Below, in pieces: positions 17,646 through 26,387 of a stretch of DNA of 64,000 bases. Origin of the DNA: Lewinella sp. W8. GTDB lineage: Bacteria; Bacteroidota; Bacteroidia; Chitinophagales; Saprospiraceae. The position numbers were made by a program, and so were the translations under genes. Position 1 is the first letter of the stretch. The number at the start of each line of letters is the position of its first letter. The notes beneath the pieces were generated by a model. The model was not told the DNA's origin and made no database searches. It was given only the letters and a program-made list of their open reading frames with translations. The stretch covers positions 248,001 to 312,000 of the forward strand of contig NZ_SNAQ03000001.1 in the NCBI RefSeq assembly GCF_004375085.3, given 5' to 3'.

Positions 17646-18437
17646 TTACACGAAGTATCGGACCGGGTTGGTGATCCGTTCCGTGCAAAGGACCGCAAAG
17701 GTAGGGAATTTCTCAATTAACAACTCTGCAAGTAATTGAGTTGTAAACTGTTCGCTTTCATAGTGGCCGATATCACAAATCATGATCTCCCCGTCGGCGT
17801 CGAAAAATTCGTGGTATTTGTAATCCGCCGTCACGAATACCTCCGCTCCGGCGGCTTTGGCCTGGGGCAGCAGGAACCCGCCCGACCCTCCACAAACGGC
17901 GACGGTAGTGATTTTCTTGCCCAGTTTTTCGGTATGGCGCACCACCTTCGCCCCCATACGATCGCGTAGGTGCGCCAGGAATTCCTCTTCACTTTTCGCC
18001 TCCGGGAGCACCCCCAGCATGCCGGACCCCACGGTTCCCTCCTCATTTTTCGGCGCGAGGAGTTGTAGCTTTTCCAGCCCGAGTCGTTGGGCAATGCGCT
18101 CATTTACGCCGCGGTGCCTCACGTTGTCCAGGTTGGTGTGAATGGCATAAATGGCCACGCCTTCTTTAATGGCCTTAATCACCGTTCGCTCCACGTAGTT
18201 TTTGCCGTTGAGGCGCTTCAGGCCGCGGAACACAATCGGGTGATGGGCCACTACCATATTGCAGCCCCGGGCTACGGCCTCCTCAATGATGGTCTCGGTG
18301 CAGTCCAGACTGGTCAGCACCCCGGTAACTTCGGTGTCCGGGTGCCCGACGATGAGTCCCGCATTGTCGTAACTCTCCTGCAGGTGGGCCGGAGCAATGG
18401 ATTCTAGGTAATCGGTAATGTCCTTGATGGTAGGCAT
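17646..18437 (-). CDS. NIF3-like dinuclear metal-centre protein
   Basis: A 263-residue member of the NIF3/DUF34 family, hexameric proteins with a two-metal site, sometimes assigned as GTP cyclohydrolase I type 2 though the role is unsettled. Metal ligands are visible in VVAHHPIVFRGLK near 63, HTNLDNV near 98 and DIGHYESEQF near 218. The start is ATG 18437 (MPTIKDITDYLE); twelve extra upstream codons have no family support. Length corresponds to the short form without the inserted PII-like domain. It is followed by the zinc-ribbon gene, and its leader contains a copy of the dispersed element (18485-18505). Confidence 0.9.
   Translation of the reverse strand: MPTIKDITDYLESIAPAHLQESYDNAGLIVGHPDTEVTGVLTSLDCTETIIEEAVARGCNMVVAHHPIVFRGLKRLNGKNYVERTVIKAIKEGVAIYAIHTNLDNVRHRGVNERIAQRLGLEKLQLLAPKNEEGTVGSGMLGVLPEAKSEEEFLAHLRDRMGAKVVRHTEKLGKKITTVAVCGGSGGFLLPQAKAAGAEVFVTADYKYHEFFDADGEIMICDIGHYESEQFTTQLLAELLIEKFPTFAVLCTERITNPVRYFV
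17697..17704 (-). promoter_or_regulatory. Internal -7 box ahead of the zinc-ribbon gene
   Basis: TACCTTTG on the minus strand, exact match to TAnnTTTG, located within the last codons of NIF3 and about 87 bases before the zinc-ribbon start. The spacing to any upstream TTG is not ideal. Confidence 0.4.
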
Positions 18438-18484
18438 GGTGAGAACGGAGGTTAGGTAGAAAATTGACCTCAATGTTAGGGTAG

Positions 18485-18505
18485 GGTGGCGAGAACGCAG
18501 GTGCC
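18485..18505 (-). repeat. Dispersed element copy A
   Basis: On the minus strand reads GGCACCTGCGTTCTCGCCAC plus one C. It lies between the NIF3 promoter box and the NIF3 start, so it would be in the 5' leader. It is one of seven related intergenic copies in this window. Confidence 0.6.
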
Positions 18506-18522
18506 GTGGCGTGCGCCGGGAG

Positions 18523-18530
18523 CAAAGTTA
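18523..18530 (-). promoter_or_regulatory. -7 promoter box of NIF3
   Basis: TAACTTTG on the minus strand, an exact TAnnTTTG match directly after the fumarylacetoacetase stop, giving a leader of about 80 bases before the NIF3 ATG at 18437. Confidence 0.5.
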
Positions 18531-18547
18531 CGCAGCATACCGGCTAT

Positions 18548-19747
18548 TTATTCGTTGGCGGGCCGGATGGTGCCGCGAACTTCCCCGAAATCCACCTCAC
18601 CAGCCCGGGCTCGTAAAATGACGGTGTCACCGTCTTCGAGAAAGGTCCGCTGGCTGCCGTCGGCGAGCGTCAGCGGCTCGCGGCCGCCCATCGTCAGCTC
18701 CAGCAGGCAGCCCGCCGTATCCTGCGTCGGACCACTGATGGTGCCACTACCCAGTAGGTCTCCCGCCCGGAGGTTACAGCCGTTTACGGTGTGGTGGGTA
18801 AGCTGCTGGGCAAAGCTCCAGTATAGTGTCGAGGCGTTGCCCTCGCTGATGGTGCTGCGTTTGCCCTCCTTCGTAATCAGTTCCGTACGGAGTTCAATGT
18901 CAAAATTGGTGGGAAACGCTCCCTGACGGAGGTAGGGGAGTGGGGTGGGGTCCTGGTGGGGCGTGGAGACCCGGGCGTCCTTTAGTGCGTCCAGGGGGAT
19001 GATCCACGGACTAATGCTGGTGGCAAAGTTTTTCCCCAGGAATGGTCCCAATGGTTGATATTCCCACTTCTGGATGTCGCGGGCACTCCAGTCATTCAGG
19101 ATGACGAAGCCGAAGATGTAGTCCTCTGCCTCCTCCAGGGGGACCGGCTGGCCGAGCGTAGAATCTTTTCCGATCACCGCCCCCAGTTCATATTCGTAAT
19201 CCAGGCGCTGGCTCGGGCCAAAGCGGGGTGCGGCATCCCCGTGCTTTTTAAACTGTCCCTTCGGCCGCACAATACCGGTGCCCGAAACCACCACCGAAGA
19301 GGCCCGGCCATGGTAGCCGATGGGCAGGTGGAGCCAGTTCGGCGGGAGGGCATTTTCCGGATCCCGGAAAAGGGAGCCTACGCGCGTGGCGTGTTCCCGG
19401 CTAGCGTAAAAATCGGTGTAATCCCCGACCGCAACGGGCAGGTGAAGGTCACAGTCGGCCAGGGGGTGGAGGCAGCCGCTTTCCCGCAGCAGGTCCATGC
19501 CCACCTCCTCGAGTATTTCGCAGAGGGACTGGTGGTAGCTCCGGCCCAGCCGGAGATAGTCGTTGAGCACCTCCGGGAGGAGTGCTTCCCGGAGGCGCTT
19601 CCGTTCCGGAAGCCGGGCCGATACGGTCGTGTGATTGAAACAGGCGCTCAGGTCGATGACCTCATCGCCGGCCCGCAGGCCCGCACGGCGGCGCTGGTTG
19701 GTCGCCGTAGAAAATATACCCAGTGGGAGTGGTAAAGTGGTGGACAA
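18548..19747 (-). CDS. fahA: Fumarylacetoacetase
   Basis: A 399-residue hydrolase that splits 4-fumarylacetoacetate into fumarate and acetoacetate, the last step of tyrosine and homogentisate breakdown. Diagnostic segments are YASREHATRVGSLFR near 115 (catalytic His), YHGRASSVVVSGTGI near 145, LDYEYELGAVIGKDST near 180 (metal ligand Glu residues), DWSARDIQKWEYQPLG near 217, and GDLLGSGTISGP near 328. It is slightly shorter than most bacterial members at the N-terminus but has the SH3-like start ANP. No other tyrosine pathway gene is adjacent. The long region upstream holds the 185-bp repeats. Confidence 0.93.
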   Translation of the reverse strand: MSTTLPLPLGIFSTATNQRRRAGLRAGDEVIDLSACFNHTTVSARLPERKRLREALLPEVLNDYLRLGRSYHQSLCEILEEVGMDLLRESGCLHPLADCDLHLPVAVGDYTDFYASREHATRVGSLFRDPENALPPNWLHLPIGYHGRASSVVVSGTGIVRPKGQFKKHGDAAPRFGPSQRLDYEYELGAVIGKDSTLGQPVPLEEAEDYIFGFVILNDWSARDIQKWEYQPLGPFLGKNFATSISPWIIPLDALKDARVSTPHQDPTPLPYLRQGAFPTNFDIELRTELITKEGKRSTISEGNASTLYWSFAQQLTHHTVNGCNLRAGDLLGSGTISGPTQDTAGCLLELTMGGREPLTLADGSQRTFLEDGDTVILRARAGEVDFGEVRGTIRPANE

Positions 19748-19825
19748 GGACTACAACTTGGTCGGGTGATCAAAACAGGTCAACATTCGGCAAGCCCGGA
19801 GGGTTGCCCGGGAGGGGAAAAGGGG

Positions 19826-20264
19826 GCTGGTGGGCGCATTCGTCGGACGATGGTGTCGCCGATGGCGATGGGAATCGTCCGACGATGGTGGGGGCTCAGG
19901 CCGTTCGTGGGGGAAATGCCGAGGCAGAAATACCGGAATAGGCTTGCTCCGCAGGCCGGTCGATAATTGGTCGGTCAATTGCCGGCCGGTCGTGAGTGAA
20001 GGGAAATAAAGCTGGTGGGCGCATTCGTCGGACGATGGTGTCGCCGATGGCGATGGGAATCGTCCGACGATCGTGGGGGCTCAGGCCGTTCGTGGGGGAA
20101 ATGCCGAGGCAGAAATACCGGAATAGGCTTGCTCCGCAGGCCGGTCGATAATTGGTCGGTCAATTGCCGGCCGGTCGTGAGTGAAGGGCAATAAAGCTGG
20201 TGGGCGCATTCGTCGGACGATGGTGTCGCCGATGGCGATGGGAATCGTCCGACGATGGTGGGGG
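19826..20264. repeat. 185-bp tandem repeat, 2.4 copies
   Basis: Units begin at 19826, 20011 and 20196, each with GCTGGTGGGCGCATTCGTCG. The first two are complete (185 bp) and differ at only two positions. The third stops after 69 bp. The first third of each unit is a nested inverted repeat: outer arms CGTCGGACGAT / ATCGTCCGACG (11 bp, perfect) enclose an inner TCGCC-GAT-GGCGA hairpin. The rest has GGCCGGTCG/CCGGCCGGTCG-type motifs. The near identity points to recent duplication or gene conversion. It codes for no recognisable protein. Confidence 0.95.
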
Positions 20265-20305
20265 AGCCGACCGGGCGTAAAAGCTTTGCTCCCGCTGGCC
20301 TTCTC

Positions 20306-20327
20306 GGCACCCGCACGCCGTGCCCAA
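20306..20327 (+). repeat. Dispersed element copy B
   Basis: GGCACCCGCACGCCGTGCCC followed by AA, a divergent copy of the dispersed element. It sits just beyond the terminator hairpin of the POT transporter. Confidence 0.45.
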
Positions 20328-20334
20328 CGATAAA

Positions 20335-20362
20335 CGGCCAGACAATCGAAATCATCTGGCCG
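20335..20362 (-). terminator. Terminator of the POT transporter
   Basis: Eight-bp GC-rich stem CGGCCAGA / TCTGGCCG with a 12-base loop, 28 bases past the stop at 20390. On the minus strand it is followed by TTTATCG, only a short T-run. Confidence 0.55.
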
Positions 20363-20389
20363 CTTAACAAGAAATGTCTTACACGAGCT

Positions 20390-22123
20390 CTAGTCGATAC
20401 CGTGCATCATGCGCTTCATCCAACCATTGATGAGCACCAGCACGATGGCCGCAGCAATGGGGACGGCGGCAAAGATGAGGAAGAACCCACTCAGCCCGAC
20501 CGCCTCGGCGATGGGATCAATGTACGATCCGGTCTTACCCGCGGCGTAGTTGGCCACGAAGTTGGCTACGAAGAATACCCCGAACATGAGGCCCACCAGG
20601 CGGACGGGGGCTAGTTTGGAGACGTAGCTCAGTCCCACCGGCGAGATACAGAGTTCGCCGAGCGTATGCAGCAGGTAGGCGGCAATGAGCCAGAACATGC
20701 TGACGCTCGCGGTCTTCGCCCCTTCGGGAATGCTCATAGAACCAAAGGCGAGGATGGCAAAGCCAAGACCAAGGAGGGTGAGTCCGAGGGCAAATTTGAT
20801 GGGCCCGCTGTTGAGCCAAGAAATTTTCTTCTCCCACAACTTGCTGAACAAGGGAGCAAAGCAAATGATGAACAGACTGTTGAAAATCTGGAACCAGCTC
20901 GCGGGAACTTCGGTGGTGTCCGTGCTAAATTGCTCGTACAGCATGATGCCGACCAGCGCCCAAACGATGACGAAGGCTAAGCCCAATACAATGTTGGAAG
21001 CACTGTAATTAGTAAAGGTGATGTTGAAGAGCTTGATTAGTACGTAAGTCAATACGGCCATCGGCAGCACGGTGATCAGCGTATTGGCGATGCGGTAAAT
21101 GTCCGCTCCGCTCCCCGACAGGTTCCTTTCCGTATAGTCGGCCGCAAAGATGGTCATGGAGCCACCAGCCTGCTCGAAGGCCCACCAGAAGAAGATGATG
21201 AAGAAGCTAAGGATGACGATCACCCAAACCCGATCCTTTTCGATGCCCTTCAGGGTGGGATCGCTGACAATCCAGCCAATAAAGCCAATGACGGTAGCAA
21301 AGATTACGGCGGCCATAGCTTCTCCGGTAAGCAGATAAAGTACCACACCAATGGCGGCGGCAATGGCCGCCCAGGTGCCAATCCGTCCCGCTCCGCTGTT
21401 GGACCCCGTGATGTCCGTACCCTTGGGTACCTGGATCAGTTCGTCTTCGGCTTTGGCGGCCTCTTTGATGGTGTCCCCATCATTTTCCGGGGGAAGACCA
21501 ATTTTGCCGAAGATGTTTTGCGCCAGCCAGAACTGGATGAGTCCGAAGAGCATGAAAACCCCGGCCAGGCCGAAGCCCCAGCTCCAGCCCCACTGCTCTC
21601 CGAAGTAGCCACAGAGGAGGATTCCGAGGAAGGCACCACTGTTGATGCCCATGTAGAAAATGGTGTAAGCACCGTCTTTCCGATCTTCTTCGCCGGCATA
21701 GAGTTGCCCTACGATACTGGAAATATTGGGCTTGAAGAGCCCGTTTCCGATGATCAGCAACAGGAGGCCCAGGTAGAAGACGTACTCGGTTTCTACGGCC
21801 ATTGCTGCGTGACCCAGAGTCATTACGAAGGCACCGAGTACCACTGCTTTGCGGTATCCCAGTAAGCGGTCAGCAATAATACCACCCAGCATGGGGGTAA
21901 AGTATACGAAGCCAGTGTAAATGGCGTAAAGCTCCAGTGCTTCGCTACGTTCCCAGGGGCCCTCCCCGAAGGCCGCTTGCACCAGAAAAAGCACGAGCAG
22001 CGCCCGCATGCCGTAGTAACTGAAGCGCTCCCACATTTCGGTAAAGAAGAGCACAAAAAGGCCGGGCTTGTGCCCGAAAATGCTGCCACCCTGGTCGGGG
22101 GTGGGCGAAAGAGTTGTAGCCAT
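20390..22123 (-). CDS. POT/PTR2-family proton-dependent oligopeptide transporter
   Basis: A 577-residue inner-membrane symporter for di- and tripeptides. PTR2 signatures are present: GGIIADRLLGYRKAVVLGA near 80 and FYMGINSGAFLGILLCGYFG near 150. The N-terminal helix has the ERFSYYGMR motif (ExxER-like proton-coupling region) near residue 33. About 14 hydrophobic segments can be counted, including the two extra helices in the middle. It is transcribed alone, with a hairpin after the stop. Peptide uptake fits the peptidase- and exoenzyme-rich lifestyle suggested by the T9SS genes. Confidence 0.93.
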   Translation of the reverse strand: MATTLSPTPDQGGSIFGHKPGLFVLFFTEMWERFSYYGMRALLVLFLVQAAFGEGPWERSEALELYAIYTGFVYFTPMLGGIIADRLLGYRKAVVLGAFVMTLGHAAMAVETEYVFYLGLLLLIIGNGLFKPNISSIVGQLYAGEEDRKDGAYTIFYMGINSGAFLGILLCGYFGEQWGWSWGFGLAGVFMLFGLIQFWLAQNIFGKIGLPPENDGDTIKEAAKAEDELIQVPKGTDITGSNSGAGRIGTWAAIAAAIGVVLYLLTGEAMAAVIFATVIGFIGWIVSDPTLKGIEKDRVWVIVILSFFIIFFWWAFEQAGGSMTIFAADYTERNLSGSGADIYRIANTLITVLPMAVLTYVLIKLFNITFTNYSASNIVLGLAFVIVWALVGIMLYEQFSTDTTEVPASWFQIFNSLFIICFAPLFSKLWEKKISWLNSGPIKFALGLTLLGLGFAILAFGSMSIPEGAKTASVSMFWLIAAYLLHTLGELCISPVGLSYVSKLAPVRLVGLMFGVFFVANFVANYAAGKTGSYIDPIAEAVGLSGFFLIFAAVPIAAAIVLVLINGWMKRMMHGID

Positions 22124-22195
22124 GATTCGCGTTTAGATGGGCTAAAGAAACAAAAAAGACGTCGTTTACCGTCGGGCAAAGTGCTTAAGGAAGCA

Positions 22196-22585
22196 TTAAA
22201 GGTCTCCTCCGACGGCGGCTTTGTCGGGGGAATTGCGCCCCCGCACGGCGCGCCGGAGGCTCGCGCCGCAGAAGCCCCCCAGTCCGGTCGTAATGGCACC
22301 CCACACGGCCGTGACCCCCACCAGCGCCCAGCCGGAGCTGAAGCCGAAGGTGACCGCCAGGCGGTCCGTCAGCGCCCCTTCGCTGTCAAAGTGGAGGTAG
22401 CCGGTGTAGACGCCGTAGGTAATCAAGCCCCCCAAAAAGGCGTACCAGAAGCCCCCGCGTTTCCACACGGGCAGCAGGAAGCCCAGGGCGGCGGCGGCGA
22501 GCGCCGGCGACCACCAGCTGGCGCCGGTCCAGAAGCAGATTGAGGTTGCCGTGATGACCCCCAGGAGCAGAAGAAAGCGATACAT
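22196..22585 (-). CDS. Small membrane protein of unknown function
   Basis: A 129-residue protein with about four hydrophobic segments (near 2-20, 24-40, 47-62 and 82-105) and a basic, polar C-terminal tail (RRAVRGRNSPDK). The start MYRFLLLLGVIT is typical of a first transmembrane helix. It starts 48 bases after the stop of the penicillin-acylase gene in the same direction, so the two may share a transcript. No domain is recognised. Confidence 0.6.
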   Translation of the reverse strand: MYRFLLLLGVITATSICFWTGASWWSPALAAAALGFLLPVWKRGGFWYAFLGGLITYGVYTGYLHFDSEGALTDRLAVTFGFSSGWALVGVTAVWGAITTGLGGFCGASLRRAVRGRNSPDKAAVGGDL

Positions 22586-22633
22586 ACCAGAAAGATTGTC
22601 GGGAGGTGAGTGCCGCCGGAGCGGGCGTAGTTT

Positions 22634-25177
22634 TTAGTTAAAGGACCAGTGGCCGGTCGCTAGCGATGCGGCCGCTTCCGGGGAGGGCCACCGGATTAAC
22701 TCGTGGTAGCGTCCGTTGATCCAGTCGTCCAGTCCGGTGGTGTAGTGCTGGCTGGAGGGCTGCCCCGAGGGGCCGCCGGGCAACGCACCCCAGGCGCGGG
22801 GATTGTCGCCCAACTCCACCACCATCCGCCAGCTGGCCCCAAATCCGTCGTCGAAAACGCGGGGCACCATTCGCGCACCGGGCGCCTTGATGCGATCCGT
22901 GCCGAAGCCGGGAATCCGTCCCAGGTGCTGAATCCGGGCGTCGCGGGCAATGTACCAGGGCTCGGGCAACTTGCCGTCCAGCTCGTCCAGGATTTCTTCG
23001 AAGGCCCGCTGGGTCAGCGTAGCGGCCGTCTCCCGGAAGTTTCGGGTGGAGTCAATGTCGAATATCGGATGGTTCGGCTGTTCGGACAGCAGGTCGTTCC
23101 ACTTCCAGATCTCCGGTTGGAGGTACCCCGAATCCCGGGGCAGCTCGTCGAAGGTGAAGTTGTACACCCGCTTGCGCCACATTTCAAACAGGGTTGCCCC
23201 CCGGCTCTCGGCCGAAAAGTTGTAATCCCATTCGGAGAGCACCCGGAGCAGCTTGCGGCCCTCCTCGTCCAGAGAGCCCCGGTCTACCCGGGCAATGAGC
23301 CAGGGCACGAGCTCCTCGGCCAGCAGTGAATAGCTGGACAACTGCAGTTCCTTCATTTTCCGCTGGTTCATCGTCGTTTCCCGCGCCAGCTGACGATTGA
23401 TGATCCGGCCGCGGTACTCCCCGAAGCGCCCCTGGTAGGGATAGGGATACTGCGGACCGGTGGTCACCTGGTTGGCGGAGGCCACAAAACCCCGGGATGG
23501 ATTCTTATGGACGGGGCGCTCGTTAAAGGGAATGTAGCCCTTCCAGGCCGAGGCACGGGTGTCGCCGGCGTAGGGATACCGCCCGTCTCCCCGAGTCCGT
23601 AGGGGGAAATAACCGTTGGGTCTCATGGCCACATCTCCCTGCCGGGAGGCCATCAGGAAGTTCTGGGCGGGATTGACGTACCCCCGCAGCGCATCGACGT
23701 AATCATCATACCCCGTAGCCGCCGGAAGGCGTAAAAAGGTACCGCTGCTGGAGTGGGGGCGCTCCTTCCCCGGAGCATCGTGGGCTATCCAGCGCATCGC
23801 CATGTCGGCGTAGGGCCCCTCGGTGAAGGGGACCGGCCCGAAAATGGTCCAGGGCGTCTCGATCACCATGTCTTCCTGGCCTTTGACGAGGAGGGTGTCC
23901 CGGACGATGGTCGCAGCCACGGTTTCTCCGTCCAGGAGGTAATGCGTGCGGGAGCTGTCCGTCCAGGTGATTCGGAACCAGTCGGTCACGTCGTGACCCA
24001 CGTTGGTTTCTCCCCAGGCGATGTGGTCGTTAAAGCCCATCGCCAGTCCGGCGGCACCGGGCAGGCCGACCCCGCGGGCATTCACCTCGCCGTACTTGAT
24101 CTGGGCTTCGTACCAGACGCTGGGCAGGCTGAGCCCGAGATGCGGGTCGTTGGCCATCAATGGCCGGCCCGTATTGGACTTTTTGCCGCTCACCGCCCAG
24201 TTGTTGGAGCCGTTGTCCGGGTCCTGGGGGAAAATGGTGTAGGGAAGCTTTTCCTCCGCAAATTCCGCCACGGTAGGCCAGGCTGGTGATGATTGATCGG
24301 TTTTTGGGAGACGAGGCGAGGCGTGAAGCGGAATTTTTTGGGCAACGGGTGCGGGTGCCATGCTCACCGCGGCGCTGCGCGCAGCCGTCGTCCCTGGTTT
24401 TTTCTTCCCGGCGTAGGCCTCGTCCGGGACAATCGGACTGGCGTCGGGAAAGCGCGCCGGAAACAATTCTCGGTAAGTAGCCTCTCCCAGGTAGGCCAGG
24501 GTGCGTTCGGCGGCTACGTCCTCGTATCGCGCACTCAACCCCTGAGCCATACCCTTCAGGAGGAGGGCGGACCGATACGGAGACCACCGGAGCGGCGCGT
24601 GACCAAGAAGCTTGTATTCAAAGGGGTATTGGTCCGGGGTAAGTTGGTCGATGAAGGCATTGACGCCGTCGGCGTAGGCAACCGTCGCCCGGTAGTCGTC
24701 GGGGAAGTACACTTTCATGGTGTCAACGGTGCGCCGGGCGGCCACCCGGTAGCCCCGGCGAATCTGGTCGATGTCGCGGGACTGTGTGCGGGGACCCAGG
24801 ATTTCACTCAGCCGGCCCTCCGTGGACCGGGTGCTGATGTCCATCTGCCACAAACGATCAGCCGCCATGACGTACCCCTGGAGGAAACAGGCCGCTTCCA
24901 GATCGTCGGCGAAGATGTGGGGCACGCTGCGCTCATCGAAGAATATATCCCCCTTGGCCAAAGGGTGATCAATGGTGATGGAACGCGATCCGGTGCGGTC
25001 CGTCATGTCGGTCAGGGTATTGGTCCAGAAACCCTGGGGAGGGTGGAAGAAGGGCCCCAGCGCGGGAACCGGCAGACCGGCGGGACCGGCGTAGTTGCCA
25101 AAAAAGATCCAGGCGCCCAGGCAAAGGGCGGCCAGTCCGGCGTAAATCCAGGGTAGTCTTTGCATGATGGCGCGCAA
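22634..25177 (-). CDS. Penicillin acylase family N-terminal nucleophile hydrolase
   Basis: An 847-residue exported amidase precursor. A hydrophobic segment near 10-28 is a signal or membrane anchor. The alpha chain has VPHIFADDLEAACFLQGYVM near 85 and ADRLWQMD. Autocleavage is expected at Gly323-Ser324 in DNGSNNWAVSGKKSNTG, where the Ser becomes the nucleophile. GRPLMANDPHLGL follows directly. Length matches penicillin G acylase and acyl-homoserine-lactone acylases. The substrate cannot be read from sequence; N-acyl amides, AHL signals and peptides are all possible. ATG 25177 is taken as start, with ATG 25165 as alternative. A second family member lies at 34221-36620. Confidence 0.92.
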   Translation of the reverse strand: MRAIMQRLPWIYAGLAALCLGAWIFFGNYAGPAGLPVPALGPFFHPPQGFWTNTLTDMTDRTGSRSITIDHPLAKGDIFFDERSVPHIFADDLEAACFLQGYVMAADRLWQMDISTRSTEGRLSEILGPRTQSRDIDQIRRGYRVAARRTVDTMKVYFPDDYRATVAYADGVNAFIDQLTPDQYPFEYKLLGHAPLRWSPYRSALLLKGMAQGLSARYEDVAAERTLAYLGEATYRELFPARFPDASPIVPDEAYAGKKKPGTTAARSAAVSMAPAPVAQKIPLHASPRLPKTDQSSPAWPTVAEFAEEKLPYTIFPQDPDNGSNNWAVSGKKSNTGRPLMANDPHLGLSLPSVWYEAQIKYGEVNARGVGLPGAAGLAMGFNDHIAWGETNVGHDVTDWFRITWTDSSRTHYLLDGETVAATIVRDTLLVKGQEDMVIETPWTIFGPVPFTEGPYADMAMRWIAHDAPGKERPHSSSGTFLRLPAATGYDDYVDALRGYVNPAQNFLMASRQGDVAMRPNGYFPLRTRGDGRYPYAGDTRASAWKGYIPFNERPVHKNPSRGFVASANQVTTGPQYPYPYQGRFGEYRGRIINRQLARETTMNQRKMKELQLSSYSLLAEELVPWLIARVDRGSLDEEGRKLLRVLSEWDYNFSAESRGATLFEMWRKRVYNFTFDELPRDSGYLQPEIWKWNDLLSEQPNHPIFDIDSTRNFRETAATLTQRAFEEILDELDGKLPEPWYIARDARIQHLGRIPGFGTDRIKAPGARMVPRVFDDGFGASWRMVVELGDNPRAWGALPGGPSGQPSSQHYTTGLDDWINGRYHELIRWPSPEAAASLATGHWSFN

Positions 25178-25475
25178 TTTAATGAACGGAGTGGATATGT
25201 CGTGTCGCCCGGATCGGTGATAAAGCGTGCCCCGACGACCGCCGATGGGCGATCCGGGAAGCTCCGGGTGCCCGGGTTGGGTAGTGGGGTAGCGCCTTCG
25301 CGTTCCCGCCCCCTTAGCTGATGACCGCCCCGGGTAACAACGTTCGGAAACTCCTGCCTCGTATTCAATAAAGGTTGACCGTTGGTGTTTATTTACAACG
25401 GATCTAAATGTCTCAGCAACAGTAGGGTTGCGGGTTTTTGGGGAATATTTTTAACGTCCACTAAACCCCACGGCA

Positions 25476-25937
25476 ATGCGTATTCGATTCTTTCTTTCCA
25501 TGCTGCAGCTTGGCGTACTCGGCATCCTTTTTTCTTTGGCCATGCTGGTTGGCTGGCATTTTTGGGCCGACACTCCGGCTCCACCCCTCGCGCCCGAGGC
25601 GCGGACCGTCGCGACGGTCATGCCACCGTCCCCGGAAATTCTCGCCGGAAAGTCCCTCTGGCGGGAAAACGGCTGCGGGGCGTGCCACGATCAGGGGATG
25701 CGGGACCGGGCCATCGGCCCGGCACTGGGCGGCGTTGGCGTCCGGTGGGAGCGCTTCCCCAGGGAAGACCTCTACCGCTGGGTGCGCAACAGTGGCGCAC
25801 TCATCGCCGAAGAACACCCCCGGGCGGTAGCCGTCTGGCAGGAATACAAGTCCACCATGCCGAATTACCTCCACCTCAGCGACCAGGACGTAGCCGCCAT
25901 CCTGGCCTACGTCGAGTACACGGCGGATCGTCCTTAG
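25476..25937 (+). CDS. Membrane-anchored c-type cytochrome
   Basis: A 153-residue protein with an N-terminal transmembrane or signal segment (about 7-27), a Pro/Ala-rich linker, and a class I cytochrome c domain. The haem-binding CGACH is at 67-71 and the likely axial Met128 is in STMPNYLHLSDQDV. The following SDQDVAAILAYVEY helix is the usual C-terminal helix of mono-haem cytochromes. It would carry electrons in the periplasm. It is divergent from the penicillin acylase and separated from the next plus-strand gene by a promoter box at 25948-25955. No oxidase subunits are adjacent. Confidence 0.88.
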   Translation: MRIRFFLSMLQLGVLGILFSLAMLVGWHFWADTPAPPLAPEARTVATVMPPSPEILAGKSLWRENGCGACHDQGMRDRAIGPALGGVGVRWERFPREDLYRWVRNSGALIAEEHPRAVAVWQEYKSTMPNYLHLSDQDVAAILAYVEYTADRP

Positions 25938-25947
25938 CGGTCACCTC

Positions 25948-25955
25948 TACCTTTG
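25948..25955 (+). promoter_or_regulatory. -7 promoter box ahead of the DUF6249-ECF module
   Basis: TACCTTTG, an exact TAnnTTTG match, about 95 bases before the ATG at 26044 and just after the cytochrome stop. No clear TTG at the -33 position. Confidence 0.5.
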
Positions 25956-26043
25956 GGAGTATTTGATAATTTCCACTGCAGGAGGAAAAGAATTTCGTCC
26001 ATTTGTAACCTTTCTTGCCGCAAGAGGCTCTAAGCAATAAACA

Positions 26044-26385
26044 ATGGACATGATGATCGGACCCGGCGTAGTACTGTCCCTGCTGGTCGTAACCGCAGGC
26101 GTAACCCTTGCCTTTTACCTGAGAAGCCGCCATCTGGAAAAAATGGCCATGATTGAGCGGGGCCTGATCGAGGAAGGAAACCTGCTGGCCAATAACTACC
26201 TGGAGGTCAAACTGGGCATGATGATGCTGGGCGTTGGCGTCGGACTGATGGTAGGGCTGGGCTTCGATAAGGTGACTCACTTCCGCGAAGGGGAAGTGTT
26301 TTATCCCGCCTTTATGTTGCTCTTTGGCGGCGTCAGTCTGCTGGCCTCCTACTTCGTGATTCGTCAGCTGCAAGCCCGCGACTGA
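26044..26385 (+). CDS. DUF6249-like inner-membrane protein
   Basis: A 113-residue membrane protein with three hydrophobic segments (near 6-22, 55-75 and 85-105). A short basic loop, RSRHLEKMAMIERGLIEEG, follows the first helix; this is the usual signature of DUF6249 proteins, which are repeatedly found next to ECF sigma factors in Bacteroidota. Its stop is two bases before the start of the sigma gene, so it is co-transcribed and very likely functionally linked, perhaps as part of the membrane sensing arm. The family has no established biochemical role. Confidence 0.75.
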   Translation: MDMMIGPGVVLSLLVVTAGVTLAFYLRSRHLEKMAMIERGLIEEGNLLANNYLEVKLGMMMLGVGVGLMVGLGFDKVTHFREGEVFYPAFMLLFGGVSLLASYFVIRQLQARD

Positions 26386-26387
26386 TC

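Larger units (their letters stand above)
19748..20389. other. 642-bp gene-free region with tandem repeats
   Basis: Lies between the fumarylacetoacetase start and the end of the POT transporter, both on the minus strand. It contains two full copies and one partial copy of a 185-bp unit (19826-20264), one dispersed element copy (20306-20327) and a terminator hairpin (20335-20362). Open frames across it are low-complexity, repeat along with the DNA, and show no protein family. Confidence 0.85.

Noticed and set aside
19826-20264. Tandem repeats as a CRISPR array
   Set aside because: Units are 185 bp long, contiguous and without unique spacers; no cas genes nearby.
19975-20370. 131-codon minus-strand frame across the repeat block, and similar 60-75 codon frames
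   Set aside because: Low-complexity protein that repeats along with the 185-bp DNA unit; no start signal or family similarity.
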